From a virus: a stretch of DNA of 33,141 nucleotides. A program made the translations under genes and the position numbers. Under the pieces are notes generated by a model, which saw only the letters and a list, made by a program, of their open reading frames with translations, ran no database searches and was not told where the DNA came from. Shown in pieces: positions 14,660-21,916 of the stretch. Location of the stretch: IMG/VR virus record IMGVR_UViG_3300040751_001230, positions 1 to 33,141 of that record; one strand, 5' to 3'. How positions within the stretch are numbered: position 1 is the stretch's first letter; each line of letters starts with the position of its first letter.

Positions 14660-16249
14660 TTACCCTTTTTTACGTCCTGATTTCATGTTTGCACACCAGT
14701 GATACATCTTTGCTTTTTCGCCACTAGCGTTTTTTGCCTTCTTACGTAAACTAGTTACCGATCCTTTGCAACTAGCACCGGCACGTTTGACTCTACCCGG
14801 GCGTGATTTACCCTTTTTTTTACCGTCTGCAAAGTTTTCTACAACCTTTAGTAGATCGTCTATAGGTAACTCTTTACCTGTTTTTCTTTTAAAGTTAACT
14901 CGCAGGTAACGCATTATATTAGTAAATTCTTCTCTAGACAGTTTTCCTGCTTTTAAATCTTTAGAAGCATGTCGAATCATAGCCTTTGCATTGTCTAATG
15001 CTCTAGGAAAATTTATTTGTTGGGCTCGTGCTATTTCGTCTGGAGTTCTTTTTTTATTAACTGCTTTAAGCAAGTCATCTACATAACCGCCGTGATCATT
15101 AGCAGGTTTTTGCAGATTAGGTTTTTGCGTTTTTGCTTTGTCTAATGCTTTTTTAACTGCGTTAAATCCGTATCTTTTTACAAGTTCTCTAATCGTTACA
15201 CCAGCCGCCGCTAGTGCCGCAATTACAGCAGGATGTTCTACAATAATTGATTCTTCTATGTTTTCATTCTTTTTTTTACGGCCAGCACAGTGCGCCTTTT
15301 GACTAAATCCTTTGGGATTACTACAATCAATGCTTTTCTTATATTTTGCACTCCACTTTTCCATGACCGTTTTTACTTCCTCAAGTGTAAGTGGAATACG
15401 AGCAACTTCAGCATAACCGCTGTTCAGTTGTTTTAGCACTTCGTATCTGTGATGTCCGTTAATAATTCTATAGTTTTTATCTACTACAATAGGAGCGAAA
15501 CGATTCTCTGTAAGACGTTTATACTGCTTTTGTAGATTTTCTGTAACAAGTTCTTTTTGCACTGGACAAACTACCTCCAAGTCTACTGTTTCTACAGCGT
15601 GTGGAATATAGTTTAAGTGTTCTTTAGTTACCTGTGGCAATTCTGAACGTTTATATGTTTCTTTTGGTTCTTGTGTGACTCTAGTGCTTACCATTAAGTC
15701 ACTGTCTTGCGGTTCTTGTACATCTCCCCTAAAGAACCTGTCCAATCCCATTTTAATAGTTTCAAGTGAATCTTCGTCGGCTTGATACTTAATACCATAA
15801 CCGCCAGCCGCGATCCAGTCACGTATATTTTTACCCCTATCGTCTATGAGAATGTTTGGGGTACCGTCCGGTTGGGTTGCCCACTTAGGCTTTCTACCAG
15901 TAATGATAATATCCTTTGGTAGTGGGTTAAGATGCTTTGATATCCAAACTCTTTTGTGTTTTTCAGAGTTTTTATTATCCCCGCGTAATGGACTTGAACA
16001 AATATTATAATGATCAGTGTAACTTAGTACTAGTTTTAACAGTTGTGGTACTGTTTTAAACATAGGCAGTCTTGCAAAAAAGTCAGTGCCTATCATTTTG
16101 TCTAGTGTAGGATCTACTTTTGCAGGAGGTATATCTCTGTATGAGCCTGTAGTTACTCCTGCTAACTTTGCATACTCCGCAAAGAAGTCAGCCAAGACAC
16201 CGTCCATGTCTAGATAAATTTCTGTAGGAGTATTATCTGTTTGGCTCAT
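14660..16249 (-). CDS. Fusion: HAD deoxyribonucleotidase-like domain + ParB-like domain + Cys-rich basic tails
   Basis: A 529-residue multidomain protein. Residues about 10-170 are a 5'(3')-deoxyribonucleotidase-like HAD domain: IYLDMDGVLADFF (nucleophile D-x-D), YNICSSP, and NILIDDRGKNIRDW (acidic motif IV). Residues about 195-300 resemble a ParB/sulfiredoxin-type domain: RFAPIVVDKNYRIINGHHRY, with the G-H-x-R core. Residues about 305-326 carry CSNPKGFSQKAHCAGRKKK. A helical stretch follows. The last 50 residues carry KRAGASCKGSVTSLRKKAKN and YHWCANMKSGRKKG, a second Cys-containing basic module. Roles could include dNMP removal and DNA binding; the fusion as a whole has no function known to me. 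Its TAATG-like junction with the 72-residue gene suggests coupling. Confidence 0.72.
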   Translation of the reverse strand: MSQTDNTPTEIYLDMDGVLADFFAEYAKLAGVTTGSYRDIPPAKVDPTLDKMIGTDFFARLPMFKTVPQLLKLVLSYTDHYNICSSPLRGDNKNSEKHKRVWISKHLNPLPKDIIITGRKPKWATQPDGTPNILIDDRGKNIRDWIAAGGYGIKYQADEDSLETIKMGLDRFFRGDVQEPQDSDLMVSTRVTQEPKETYKRSELPQVTKEHLNYIPHAVETVDLEVVCPVQKELVTENLQKQYKRLTENRFAPIVVDKNYRIINGHHRYEVLKQLNSGYAEVARIPLTLEEVKTVMEKWSAKYKKSIDCSNPKGFSQKAHCAGRKKKNENIEESIIVEHPAVIAALAAAGVTIRELVKRYGFNAVKKALDKAKTQKPNLQKPANDHGGYVDDLLKAVNKKRTPDEIARAQQINFPRALDNAKAMIRHASKDLKAGKLSREEFTNIMRYLRVNFKRKTGKELPIDDLLKVVENFADGKKKGKSRPGRVKRAGASCKGSVTSLRKKAKNASGEKAKMYHWCANMKSGRKKG

Positions 16250-16467
16250 TATTTTTTGCGTCCTCTAAATCCTGTTGGCATGCCTGTCATGTATGGTCTA
16301 CTAAACCATAACTTAAACCAATCACTGTCGCCCGGTTTTACACCTAGTTTCTTTTCTTTGTCTTTTAGTGCCTGTGCTGTGTGCGATATGTTTTCAAAGT
16401 TAACAGGTTGTTGACCTTTAAATTCGTTAGTAATACCAGCAAGTTTTTGTAATTCTTCTTTGGTCAC
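16249..16467 (-). CDS. Small hypothetical protein with WFKLWF tail
   Basis: A 72-residue protein, MTKEELQKLAGITNEFKGQQ at the start. Its C-terminal third is GDSDWFKLWFSRPYMTGM followed by PTGFRGRKK. A similar 'WFKLWFxxPxLTG' tail is familiar to me from other marine-phage proteins, so this may be a stand-alone copy of a modular tail. No domain with known function. The gene is tightly packed between the HAD/ParB fusion and the 170-residue gene. Confidence 0.6.
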   Translation of the reverse strand: MTKEELQKLAGITNEFKGQQPVNFENISHTAQALKDKEKKLGVKPGDSDWFKLWFSRPYMTGMPTGFRGRKK

Positions 16468-16980
16468 TTATAGTCCTTCTAGCATCCTTGCAATAACTTG
16501 ATCTAGTGCGCCTTCAAAATCGCCTTTTTCCATTAACTTCGCCGCTTTAGGAAATTTATTTGCTAGGTCTTCATATGTATCTATAATAGCATCAACATCT
16601 TGTTCTGAAATATCTAACTTAAGAGCAATGTTTTTCCTCATATCCGGATCAGTTGCATACACCATGTCAGGTAACATTTTGCCTATTTCTTGTGCTATTC
16701 CATCTTTATTCCATTTTGCGTATGTTTTTAGCATACCAAAATTATAACCCATTCTTGTTAACTCTTGGCTACCCATTCTAGCACCTGCTCTAGCAAAAGG
16801 AATACCCTTCTTAATAAGGTTATTGTAGATATCCTGTGAAGTAATTTGCTCTAAAGGTTTTTCAATAACTTGTTCTAGGTATTGTCTAACTTCTTGCACT
16901 CTACCTGCAACTTCTTTGATTGCATTGATAATGTGCATGATTTCTTGTTTGCCTTCGATTATAAAGTCTCTTGCTCTCAT
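16468..16980 (-). CDS. Hypothetical protein with capsid-targeting-like N-terminus
   Basis: A 170-residue, all-helical protein, not recognised. It begins MRARDFIIEGKQEI: a short basic/hydrophobic start with I-I-E followed by Gly, which resembles the targeting peptide of T4 internal proteins cut after (L/I)-x-E. The rest is a series of helices (AGRVQEVRQYLEQVIEKPLE; ISEQDVDAIIDTYEDLANKF) with no catalytic motif. It overlaps the end of the nucleotidyltransferase gene by 4 nt. A packaged core protein is a reasonable guess. Confidence 0.6.
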   Translation of the reverse strand: MRARDFIIEGKQEIMHIINAIKEVAGRVQEVRQYLEQVIEKPLEQITSQDIYNNLIKKGIPFARAGARMGSQELTRMGYNFGMLKTYAKWNKDGIAQEIGKMLPDMVYATDPDMRKNIALKLDISEQDVDAIIDTYEDLANKFPKAAKLMEKGDFEGALDQVIARMLEGL

Positions 16981-17720
16981 ATTAGTTTATACCCCTTCAT
17001 CATTTTTTTAAGGGTGCCTTTCTTAACATCCTTAGTTGTGTTTTGTTTAGTAATTATACCTACGCCAGCCGCTTCTTCAGTTTGTGTATCTTGTATGCCC
17101 ATACCTTGACGTACTCTATTGTACATTTGTTTTGCAAGAGTTTCGTTACCAGGAACACTGCTTTTAAAACCAGGCTGTGTTTGACCTGTTTCGTCTTTCC
17201 AATCTTCAAATTTTCCTTCAGCGGCAAGTTTCTTTACCTTACTTGCACTCATACCCTCAATACCGTCAGCATCTGGATCACGTTCTCCACTGCTAAACAC
17301 TCTTATGTTTCTAAATGCAAAAGGAATTTCGCCTGACTTATCAGGTTTGTTGTTATACTTGTCAACTAATGATTGGTATTGATCTATTCTATCACTACCT
17401 GCAACAATAGCAACATTTGTATAACCTTTGCCTTGCAAACTTTGTAAGGCTTGTATTATTGTTTTAATACTTGAGTTTCTATCAATCGAAATCTGAAACA
17501 TTTCGCTTGCAAAATGTAATTTTTCTGCAAATGATAATGGATTCTTTTTAGCATCCTGTGTCTTTGTTAAAAAAAGAATTGGATCGCCTTGAGTCTTTTG
17601 TGCAATAGACTTAACAGTTTCAATAACCTTGTTATGTCCGATGGTAGGCGGATTCATTCGACCCCATGCTATAACTGCTGTTTTTTGAGGTTGTGCTTCT
17701 AGCAACTCCTTTAGTAGCAT
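16977..17720 (-). CDS. Nucleotidyltransferase (cytidylyltransferase-like fold) with capsid-targeting-like N-terminus
   Basis: A 247-residue protein. AVIAWGRMNPPTIGHNKVIE (T-x-G-H at 26-29) is the ATP-binding motif of the HxGH nucleotidyltransferases (NMN/pantetheine adenylyl- and cytidylyltransferases). VAIVAGSDR and GMSASKVKKLA (about 155) match the second and third family signatures ('ISSTxVR'-like). It would join a nucleotide to a phosphorylated substrate, perhaps an NAD precursor or a sugar phosphate. The first nine residues MLLKELLEA precede the fold and look like an added targeting peptide; L-L-E/A fits a head-protease site. The end is Lys-rich (KGTLKKMMKGYKLI). This predicts an enzyme carried in the head, by inference. 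Confidence 0.75.
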   Translation of the reverse strand: MLLKELLEAQPQKTAVIAWGRMNPPTIGHNKVIETVKSIAQKTQGDPILFLTKTQDAKKNPLSFAEKLHFASEMFQISIDRNSSIKTIIQALQSLQGKGYTNVAIVAGSDRIDQYQSLVDKYNNKPDKSGEIPFAFRNIRVFSSGERDPDADGIEGMSASKVKKLAAEGKFEDWKDETGQTQPGFKSSVPGNETLAKQMYNRVRQGMGIQDTQTEEAAGVGIITKQNTTKDVKKGTLKKMMKGYKLI

Positions 17721-18067
17721 TATAACTCCTTAGGATCGTATTGGCCGTCTTTAATTTCTTCTAAGTGACTTTCAGCAAACTGTCTTGCTACTTTTTCTTT
17801 AAGATCTTTTGTATAAATTTCTTCAACGTTACCTGGAAGTTTATATTCTTCTTGATACTTTTTACATCCTTGTTCAACCATGGCCATAAAACATTCATAA
17901 CAAGAATCATCGTCTAAAAGATTTTTTCTTTTTAATTCATCAACCGCAGGTAAAAAGTATTCCTTATGTAGGTCGTCTTGTTGTTCGATATAAAATTTAA
18001 TATCGTCTACAAGTACATCAGGAGTATCGGTTGATATGTTATTATCAAAAAGTTCTTTTAAGAGCAT
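17720..18067 (-). CDS. Hypothetical protein with capsid-targeting-like N-terminus
   Basis: A 115-residue acidic helical protein beginning MLLKELFDNNISTD. The first six residues are identical to those of the next gene (nucleotidyltransferase) although all five codons after ATG differ. That suggests either selection on the peptide or old divergence. T4 Alt also begins with a similar peptide (from memory). The remainder (DDIKFYIEQQDDLHKEYFLP; CYECFMAMVEQGCKKYQEE) is helical with a CxxC pair but has no known fold. It lies 6 nt after the 713-residue gene. Confidence 0.6.
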   Translation of the reverse strand: MLLKELFDNNISTDTPDVLVDDIKFYIEQQDDLHKEYFLPAVDELKRKNLLDDDSCYECFMAMVEQGCKKYQEEYKLPGNVEEIYTKDLKEKVARQFAESHLEEIKDGQYDPKEL

Positions 18068-18073
18068 TGTGCA

Positions 18074-20215
18074 TCACCATTTTCTGCATGACCAGTAACG
18101 TGCTTTGTGCTTAGGACCCGGTGAATCACAGTTGTGTCTTGCACGGAAACTCTTACGTCTCTCCGGATTAGATCTTTTAATTTTCATATCTGGATCACCG
18201 AAGTTAACTTTAACTACGTTACCTTTTGGATTTTTTACGTATACTTTAAATTTCTTAACGTCACCACGCATTGGCTTGTTAAGTTTTACAGTACGTCCTT
18301 GATATTCTGCTTCTTCTATGTGTTCTTCGTTTTCGCCGATCCACCCAAATGATTCATAAAATTCGTCACCGTGTAGTGTTACGTCATTTAAGCCGTTAAA
18401 CCATTCTGTAATTTCTTCACTTTCGTTTTGAATGCTTTCTAGTTCAAGATCTTTAAACAATTCTTTTGCTTCATCGCTCTTAGGGTCGAGCATTTTGTCT
18501 TTGAAGTTCTTTTCTGCTCGTGCTACCATATCTGGATCACCCTTACGTGTTTCTTTGCCTTGTGCATCTCTTGCATATACACCTGACTTAGGTGGCATAG
18601 TTGGATTACCATCTGGACCAGTTTGTTGATTTTTAGGATCAAATGGATCAGTTGCCTGTGCATCATTTTGATAGTTAGGATTTCCGTCACCTACATTGTT
18701 ATCAGTTTGTACCCAACCGTTGCTGTGGTGACTGTTTTTAAACTTTTCAATTTCTTCTGGTGTAGCATAGATTCTATATTTCTTACCTTGCCACTCCCAA
18801 TGTGTTTTAGGTTTGCTAGTGTCAATATTAAAATTAACTGTATTACCGTTAGATTGAATACGTCTGTTGTGATAAGTTAATGACTCATACATGCCGTCAA
18901 ATTGTAAATCAGGCATTGTGTCAGTAGTATTACTACCTGCCTGAGAAGTTCCAGTTGTACTATCGGTTCCATCAGTACCTGCTTTACCTGTAAGTTCTGC
19001 GGCCATGTCTTGTGCATCGTTTTTAATAACGTTTGCCATTTTTTCAGCATGTGATTTACTTTGTAATGCCATGTCTAGTTCGTTTTTATTAACAAGATCT
19101 GCTAACTCTTTCTTGCCTCTTAACGCACTACCTGCAATCATAACTTGAATGTCAGTACCTTGTTCAACCATTTGAGTCATATCTGCAAAGGCTTGTTCAT
19201 CTCCACGGTATGCTCTATTAACAGTTAGAATTGCTTCTCTCCATTCTAGTTTATCAGTAGCATCAACTGCTTGTAATTTTAATGCTAACATTTTTAATTC
19301 GTGATTGATATTTCTTATTTCGCCTGCCTGTTTCCATTCAGCAAAACTTAAATCAGCAAGTGCTTCGTTACGGTCAGTGTAGAAGTTACCGTCATCACTC
19401 TTGCTCCAATGTTTATATTGATCAAGTGCTACCCAACGGCTACCAACTTTTCTATGTGTACCTGTGTAATCACCATTACCTTGCCAACCCGGAGGATTGC
19501 CTTGGAAATCTGCATTAAACTCTTGACCGTATTTGTATGCAGGTAAACCAAAGCCTAGATCTAATAAACTTTGTACTTGAAACTCACGTGTTACTTTACC
19601 AGTCCAAATTGGGCGACCGTCAACTGCCATTGGAACATAACTTTTTCGTCCGTCAGCAAATCTAATTGCTTGATACATTCCACCGCCACGTTTAATAGGC
19701 TCTTCGTCCCAAAGGATTTCAAGTTGGCCACGCTCATTAAGTTGACCTTCTTCTTCTATGGACTTTGCGATATCGCTTTTAAATGTAGAAGTCGATTCAA
19801 ATTCATCTTCGTTATCGTCTTTGTAGGGTATTTCTGAATCTGGGTCTTTTACTAATGGTAATTCTTTATGTTTTTCCATTGCGGCTTGAACAACTTTAAC
19901 AAGTTCAGGTCCAAGTTTTTTCTCGCTGTCATGGACCATATTGCCCACTTTGCTTATAAACAAGGAAAGTTCATCATTGTTTTTGATTAGTTGTGCTAGT
20001 TCAGATAGTTTAAAAGCAATCTCTGCTCTTTCATCTGTAAATTGTTTAATGTTAGCACTGCTGTATTTGATTTGTGATTTGCTTGGTTCAGCAAAAACAG
20101 CGTCATTGATATCAGCAATTACATCAGCGGCAGTCTTGTACTCTTTACGTTGTACTTCCTTCTTTGCCTCAGAAGTAATACTGTCTATTTTATCTATTAA
20201 ATTTCTAAAGTCCAT
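18074..20215 (-). CDS. Large late-operon protein with C-terminal Cys-rich basic module
   Basis: A 713-residue hydrophilic protein, first gene behind a T4-type late element. Residues 1-130 are helical (LIDKIDSITSEAKKEVQRKE). The middle holds a repetitive Trp/Gly-rich region (QGNPPGWQGNGDYTGTHRK). A Gly/Thr/Asn-rich linker (about 410-440) follows, then KPKTHWEWQGKKYRIYATPE. The last 80 residues (YQGRTVKLNKPMRGDVKKFK, then SNPERRKSFRARHNCD and ARYWSCRKW) form a basic module with two Cys and clustered Arg. I have seen this module on other marine-phage proteins. No enzyme motif is found. It is most likely a structural or core protein of the head by operon position. Confidence 0.65.
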   Translation of the reverse strand: MDFRNLIDKIDSITSEAKKEVQRKEYKTAADVIADINDAVFAEPSKSQIKYSSANIKQFTDERAEIAFKLSELAQLIKNNDELSLFISKVGNMVHDSEKKLGPELVKVVQAAMEKHKELPLVKDPDSEIPYKDDNEDEFESTSTFKSDIAKSIEEEGQLNERGQLEILWDEEPIKRGGGMYQAIRFADGRKSYVPMAVDGRPIWTGKVTREFQVQSLLDLGFGLPAYKYGQEFNADFQGNPPGWQGNGDYTGTHRKVGSRWVALDQYKHWSKSDDGNFYTDRNEALADLSFAEWKQAGEIRNINHELKMLALKLQAVDATDKLEWREAILTVNRAYRGDEQAFADMTQMVEQGTDIQVMIAGSALRGKKELADLVNKNELDMALQSKSHAEKMANVIKNDAQDMAAELTGKAGTDGTDSTTGTSQAGSNTTDTMPDLQFDGMYESLTYHNRRIQSNGNTVNFNIDTSKPKTHWEWQGKKYRIYATPEEIEKFKNSHHSNGWVQTDNNVGDGNPNYQNDAQATDPFDPKNQQTGPDGNPTMPPKSGVYARDAQGKETRKGDPDMVARAEKNFKDKMLDPKSDEAKELFKDLELESIQNESEEITEWFNGLNDVTLHGDEFYESFGWIGENEEHIEEAEYQGRTVKLNKPMRGDVKKFKVYVKNPKGNVVKVNFGDPDMKIKRSNPERRKSFRARHNCDSPGPKHKARYWSCRKW

Positions 20216-20235
20216 AATTTATACTCCTACTGAAG

Positions 20236-20243
20236 TATTTATA
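20236..20243 (-). promoter_or_regulatory. T4-type late promoter element
   Basis: TATAAATA on the minus strand (20243-20236), an exact match to the T4 late promoter consensus, 20 nt upstream of the ATG at 20215. The leader carries AGGAG. It would drive the long run of genes from 20215 down to about 10888. Confidence 0.75.
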
Positions 20244-20252
20244 CAAAAGGAC

Positions 20253-20486
20253 TTATCTTCGAAAGGGTTTGATTTCTGTGATTTCTGGTGCGTTTGCTGT
20301 GAATTCGTATCCAGCCATACTACCCACATATAGGTCTGCTCTTCTATGCATTAACCGTAGTTTAACCGTGTTTAAAACTATGTCTATGTACTCATTTTCA
20401 ACAAATCTTGTAAGATATGCTTCTTTTACTTGCCCGTTGTCAGTACATTTAACGTTTATTGTTTCTGGTAGGTGTTGTGTATACAT
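20253..20486 (-). CDS. Small hypothetical protein
   Basis: A 77-residue protein beginning MYTQHLPETINVKCTDNGQV, with strands and a short helix (FVENEYIDIVLNTVKLRLMH) and a basic end (EITEIKPFRR). No family is recognised, though it looks like a short conserved phage gene. GAGGG lies before the ATG at 20486. The UUCG hairpin at 20509-20528 lies just upstream, so expression must come from read-through or from an unseen promoter. Confidence 0.55.
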   Translation of the reverse strand: MYTQHLPETINVKCTDNGQVKEAYLTRFVENEYIDIVLNTVKLRLMHRRADLYVGSMAGYEFTANAPEITEIKPFRR

Positions 20487-20508
20487 TTATGATCCCTCAC
20501 ATAGTGAA

Positions 20509-20528
20509 AGAGGCCCCGAAGGGCCTCT
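20509..20528 (-). terminator. UUCG-loop terminator hairpin
   Basis: On the minus strand AGAGGCCC, TTCG, GGGCCTCT: an 8-bp GC-rich stem closed by a UUCG tetraloop, followed by only a short run of T before CAC. It lies 14 nt downstream of the winged-helix gene's stop. The short T tract means efficiency is uncertain. UUCG-capped stems are common at T4 termination sites. Confidence 0.75.
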
Positions 20529-20542
20529 ATCGATAGTTTTAA

Positions 20543-20812
20543 TTAAGCAACTAAGCCTTTAGCCATTGCTTTGTAACCAGCCGCGATAACTGCTCTTGAC
20601 GCAGTACCTAGTCTGTACTTTTTGTATACTCTACCTTTGCTGTCTTTAACAGTGTTTAGGTATACTGGAAAACCGTTGAAGCGTAATGCTTGGATTACTG
20701 CACCTGGGTTTCCTGCACCAAATCTTGATTTGATTTGAGCCGCAGTTAGTTCATTACCGTCTTGTAATGAAGCAAGTACTTTAGCCTGGATAGTTTTAGT
20801 ATTATTAGTCAT
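20543..20812 (-). CDS. Winged-helix DNA-binding protein
   Basis: An 89-residue protein. LQDGNELTAAQIKSRFGAGN plus PGAVIQALRFNGFPVYLN forms a helix-turn-helix with a following wing (DSKGRVYKKYRLG). The tail TASRAVIAAGYKAMAKGLVA is a helix rich in Ala. It would bind DNA as a regulator or small chromosomal protein. Start choice: a longer frame begins at 20851, but the ATG at 20812 has AGGAG (20818-20822 region) and fits the fold, while the longer start lies inside the 5' leader. It has its own promoter (20866-20894), a perfect 18-nt palindrome in its leader and a terminator downstream, so it is a single-gene unit. Confidence 0.72.
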   Translation of the reverse strand: MTNNTKTIQAKVLASLQDGNELTAAQIKSRFGAGNPGAVIQALRFNGFPVYLNTVKDSKGRVYKKYRLGTASRAVIAAGYKAMAKGLVA

Positions 20813-20839
20813 ATTTTCTCCTATTGACATTTTAAATAA

Positions 20840-20857
20840 AACACTTTGCAAAGTGTT
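20840..20857 (-). repeat. Perfect 18-nt palindrome in the leader of the winged-helix gene
   Basis: AACACTTTGCAAAGTGTT, identical on both strands. It begins about 2 nt after the predicted transcription start. As DNA it could be an operator; as RNA it gives a 7-bp stem with a 4-nt loop at the extreme 5' end. Confidence 0.85.
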
Positions 20858-20865
20858 ACTCTATT

Positions 20866-20894
20866 ATAATACGCTCTTTAGCATATAAAGTCAA
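20866..20894 (-). promoter_or_regulatory. Sigma-70 promoter of the winged-helix gene
   Basis: TTGACT (20894-20889), 17-nt spacer, TATTAT (20871-20866) on the minus strand. A TATAAT overlaps it 3 nt further on but with a 20-nt spacer. The predicted start is near 20859, giving a 46-nt leader that contains the palindrome. The gap 20895-20928 holds nothing I can assign. Confidence 0.68.
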
Positions 20895-20928
20895 TAGCAA
20901 TATAGAATTAATTTAGCCAAAATGACTA

Positions 20929-21219
20929 TTATTGGACTGTGTAGCCGTTTCCACTTACTTCAATTTCGTAATCACCCTTGATCACTGAAGCAATAGTGTT
21001 TGCCATTTCGTCTGCTCTTTCGTTGCTTAGTTCTTGTGTAAGAGAAACTTCGTAGACATGATGTCCTTCAGACGTGGTATACGACTCAAATGTAATTTGG
21101 TTTTCTGCAGATTCAAGTAAACATTCGTCCAAAGTGTGTGACATAGCACCTGCAAAGGTACGCATAAACTTTTCGTCTTGTTGTTCGTTGAAAATAATTC
21201 TTACAAAATGTTCACTCAT
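20929..21219 (-). CDS. Small hypothetical protein
   Basis: A 96-residue protein starting MSEHFVRIIFNEQQDEKFMR. It alternates strand and helix (FESYTTSEGHHVYEVSL; ERADEMANTIASVIKGDYEI), a ferredoxin-like or beta-alpha-beta pattern. No family is recognised. A longer frame starts at 21285, but that part overlaps the virion-like gene. The ATG at 21219 forms TAATG with that gene's stop and is preferred. Confidence 0.6.
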   Translation of the reverse strand: MSEHFVRIIFNEQQDEKFMRTFAGAMSHTLDECLLESAENQITFESYTTSEGHHVYEVSLTQELSNERADEMANTIASVIKGDYEIEVSGNGYTVQ

Positions 21220-21611
21220 TAGTAGTTTACCCTTATATAATTTACAGTGCCATCTGTAAAGTTTGTAATCTTTGCTCGTAACCAAACAAAGTTACCATCA
21301 AAGTTATACATGTATGATCCGTCTCTATTTACAGTACCACCGGCAACTGTTGCAGTATGTTCTGTAGAATCAACATCAAACCAATCATCTGCTGTTGGTT
21401 CTGCAACTAATGTTGCTTGGATAATAATTGTGCCGTAAAATCCGGCAACTTTTAGTGCATAGGTGTGCGAACCATCGCCGCCTTTGTAGTAACCATCGCC
21501 TTTGACTTTATCACTGATGTATTCTTCAGCGGTACTGTCACCAGGATGATTCACTTGAACAGTGTCTGATCCGTTGATTGTAAATTCAAAATTCGTACTT
21601 AGTTCTGGCAT
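21219..21611 (-). CDS. Beta-rich putative virion protein
   Basis: A 130-residue, beta-strand-rich protein without catalytic motifs. The pattern FYGTIIIQATLVAEPTADDW with SYMYNFDGNFVWLRAKITNF is what I associate with small decoration or tail-associated proteins of T4-like marine phages. It contains no Cys and many Thr, Gly and Asp. A late-type element (one mismatch) sits just upstream at 21620-21627. It is probably a structural protein; the exact place in the particle is unknown. Confidence 0.6.
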   Translation of the reverse strand: MPELSTNFEFTINGSDTVQVNHPGDSTAEEYISDKVKGDGYYKGGDGSHTYALKVAGFYGTIIIQATLVAEPTADDWFDVDSTEHTATVAGGTVNRDGSYMYNFDGNFVWLRAKITNFTDGTVNYIRVNY

Positions 21612-21619
21612 AGTACTTT

Positions 21620-21627
21620 TATTTATT
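21620..21627 (-). promoter_or_regulatory. Possible late promoter element
   Basis: AATAAATA on the minus strand, one mismatch from TATAAATA, overlapping the stop codon region of the 97-residue gene and only 8 nt before the ATG at 21611. The short distance to the ATG makes it weaker than the element at 20236. Confidence 0.35.
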
Positions 21628-21916
21628 TAATTTTGATTTTATATGCTTGTGCCATGCGGTTAACATCCATGCCTTCTACTGCTGTAATAGCGTCATATTT
21701 CACTTTAAAAATATGATCTTTACCAGCATCACAACGATCCCAGCCTTTTGCTGAATCTTCGCCTAGGCTTCCAATAACAACATTTTTGTTTACTTCAATA
21801 GGTTGTCCGCCTAACCCATTTGCTGTTACAATAGCATCAATGTTTGTGCCATCAACTATAACTTGGCGTTTGATTAGTTCCTTAATTATTTCCTTCTTAA
21901 CCATTTTTTTATGCAT
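21623..21916 (-). CDS. Small hypothetical protein
   Basis: A 97-residue protein, MHKKMVKKEIIKELIKRQVI at the start, then strands (NVVIGSLGED; HIFKVKYDAITAVEGMD) and a basic end. No domain is recognised. The ATG at 21916 has AAGGA 6 nt upstream and overlaps the stop of the preceding gene (TAATG), so it is coupled to the unknown gene at the end of the chaperone operon. Confidence 0.6.
   Translation of the reverse strand: MHKKMVKKEIIKELIKRQVIVDGTNIDAIVTANGLGGQPIEVNKNVVIGSLGEDSAKGWDRCDAGKDHIFKVKYDAITAVEGMDVNRMAQAYKIKIK

Noticed and set aside
20813-20851. N-terminal extension (MQSVLFKMSIGEN) of the winged-helix protein
   Set aside because: It would begin inside the leader palindrome region without a ribosome-binding site. 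The ATG at 20812 has AGGAG and suits the fold.
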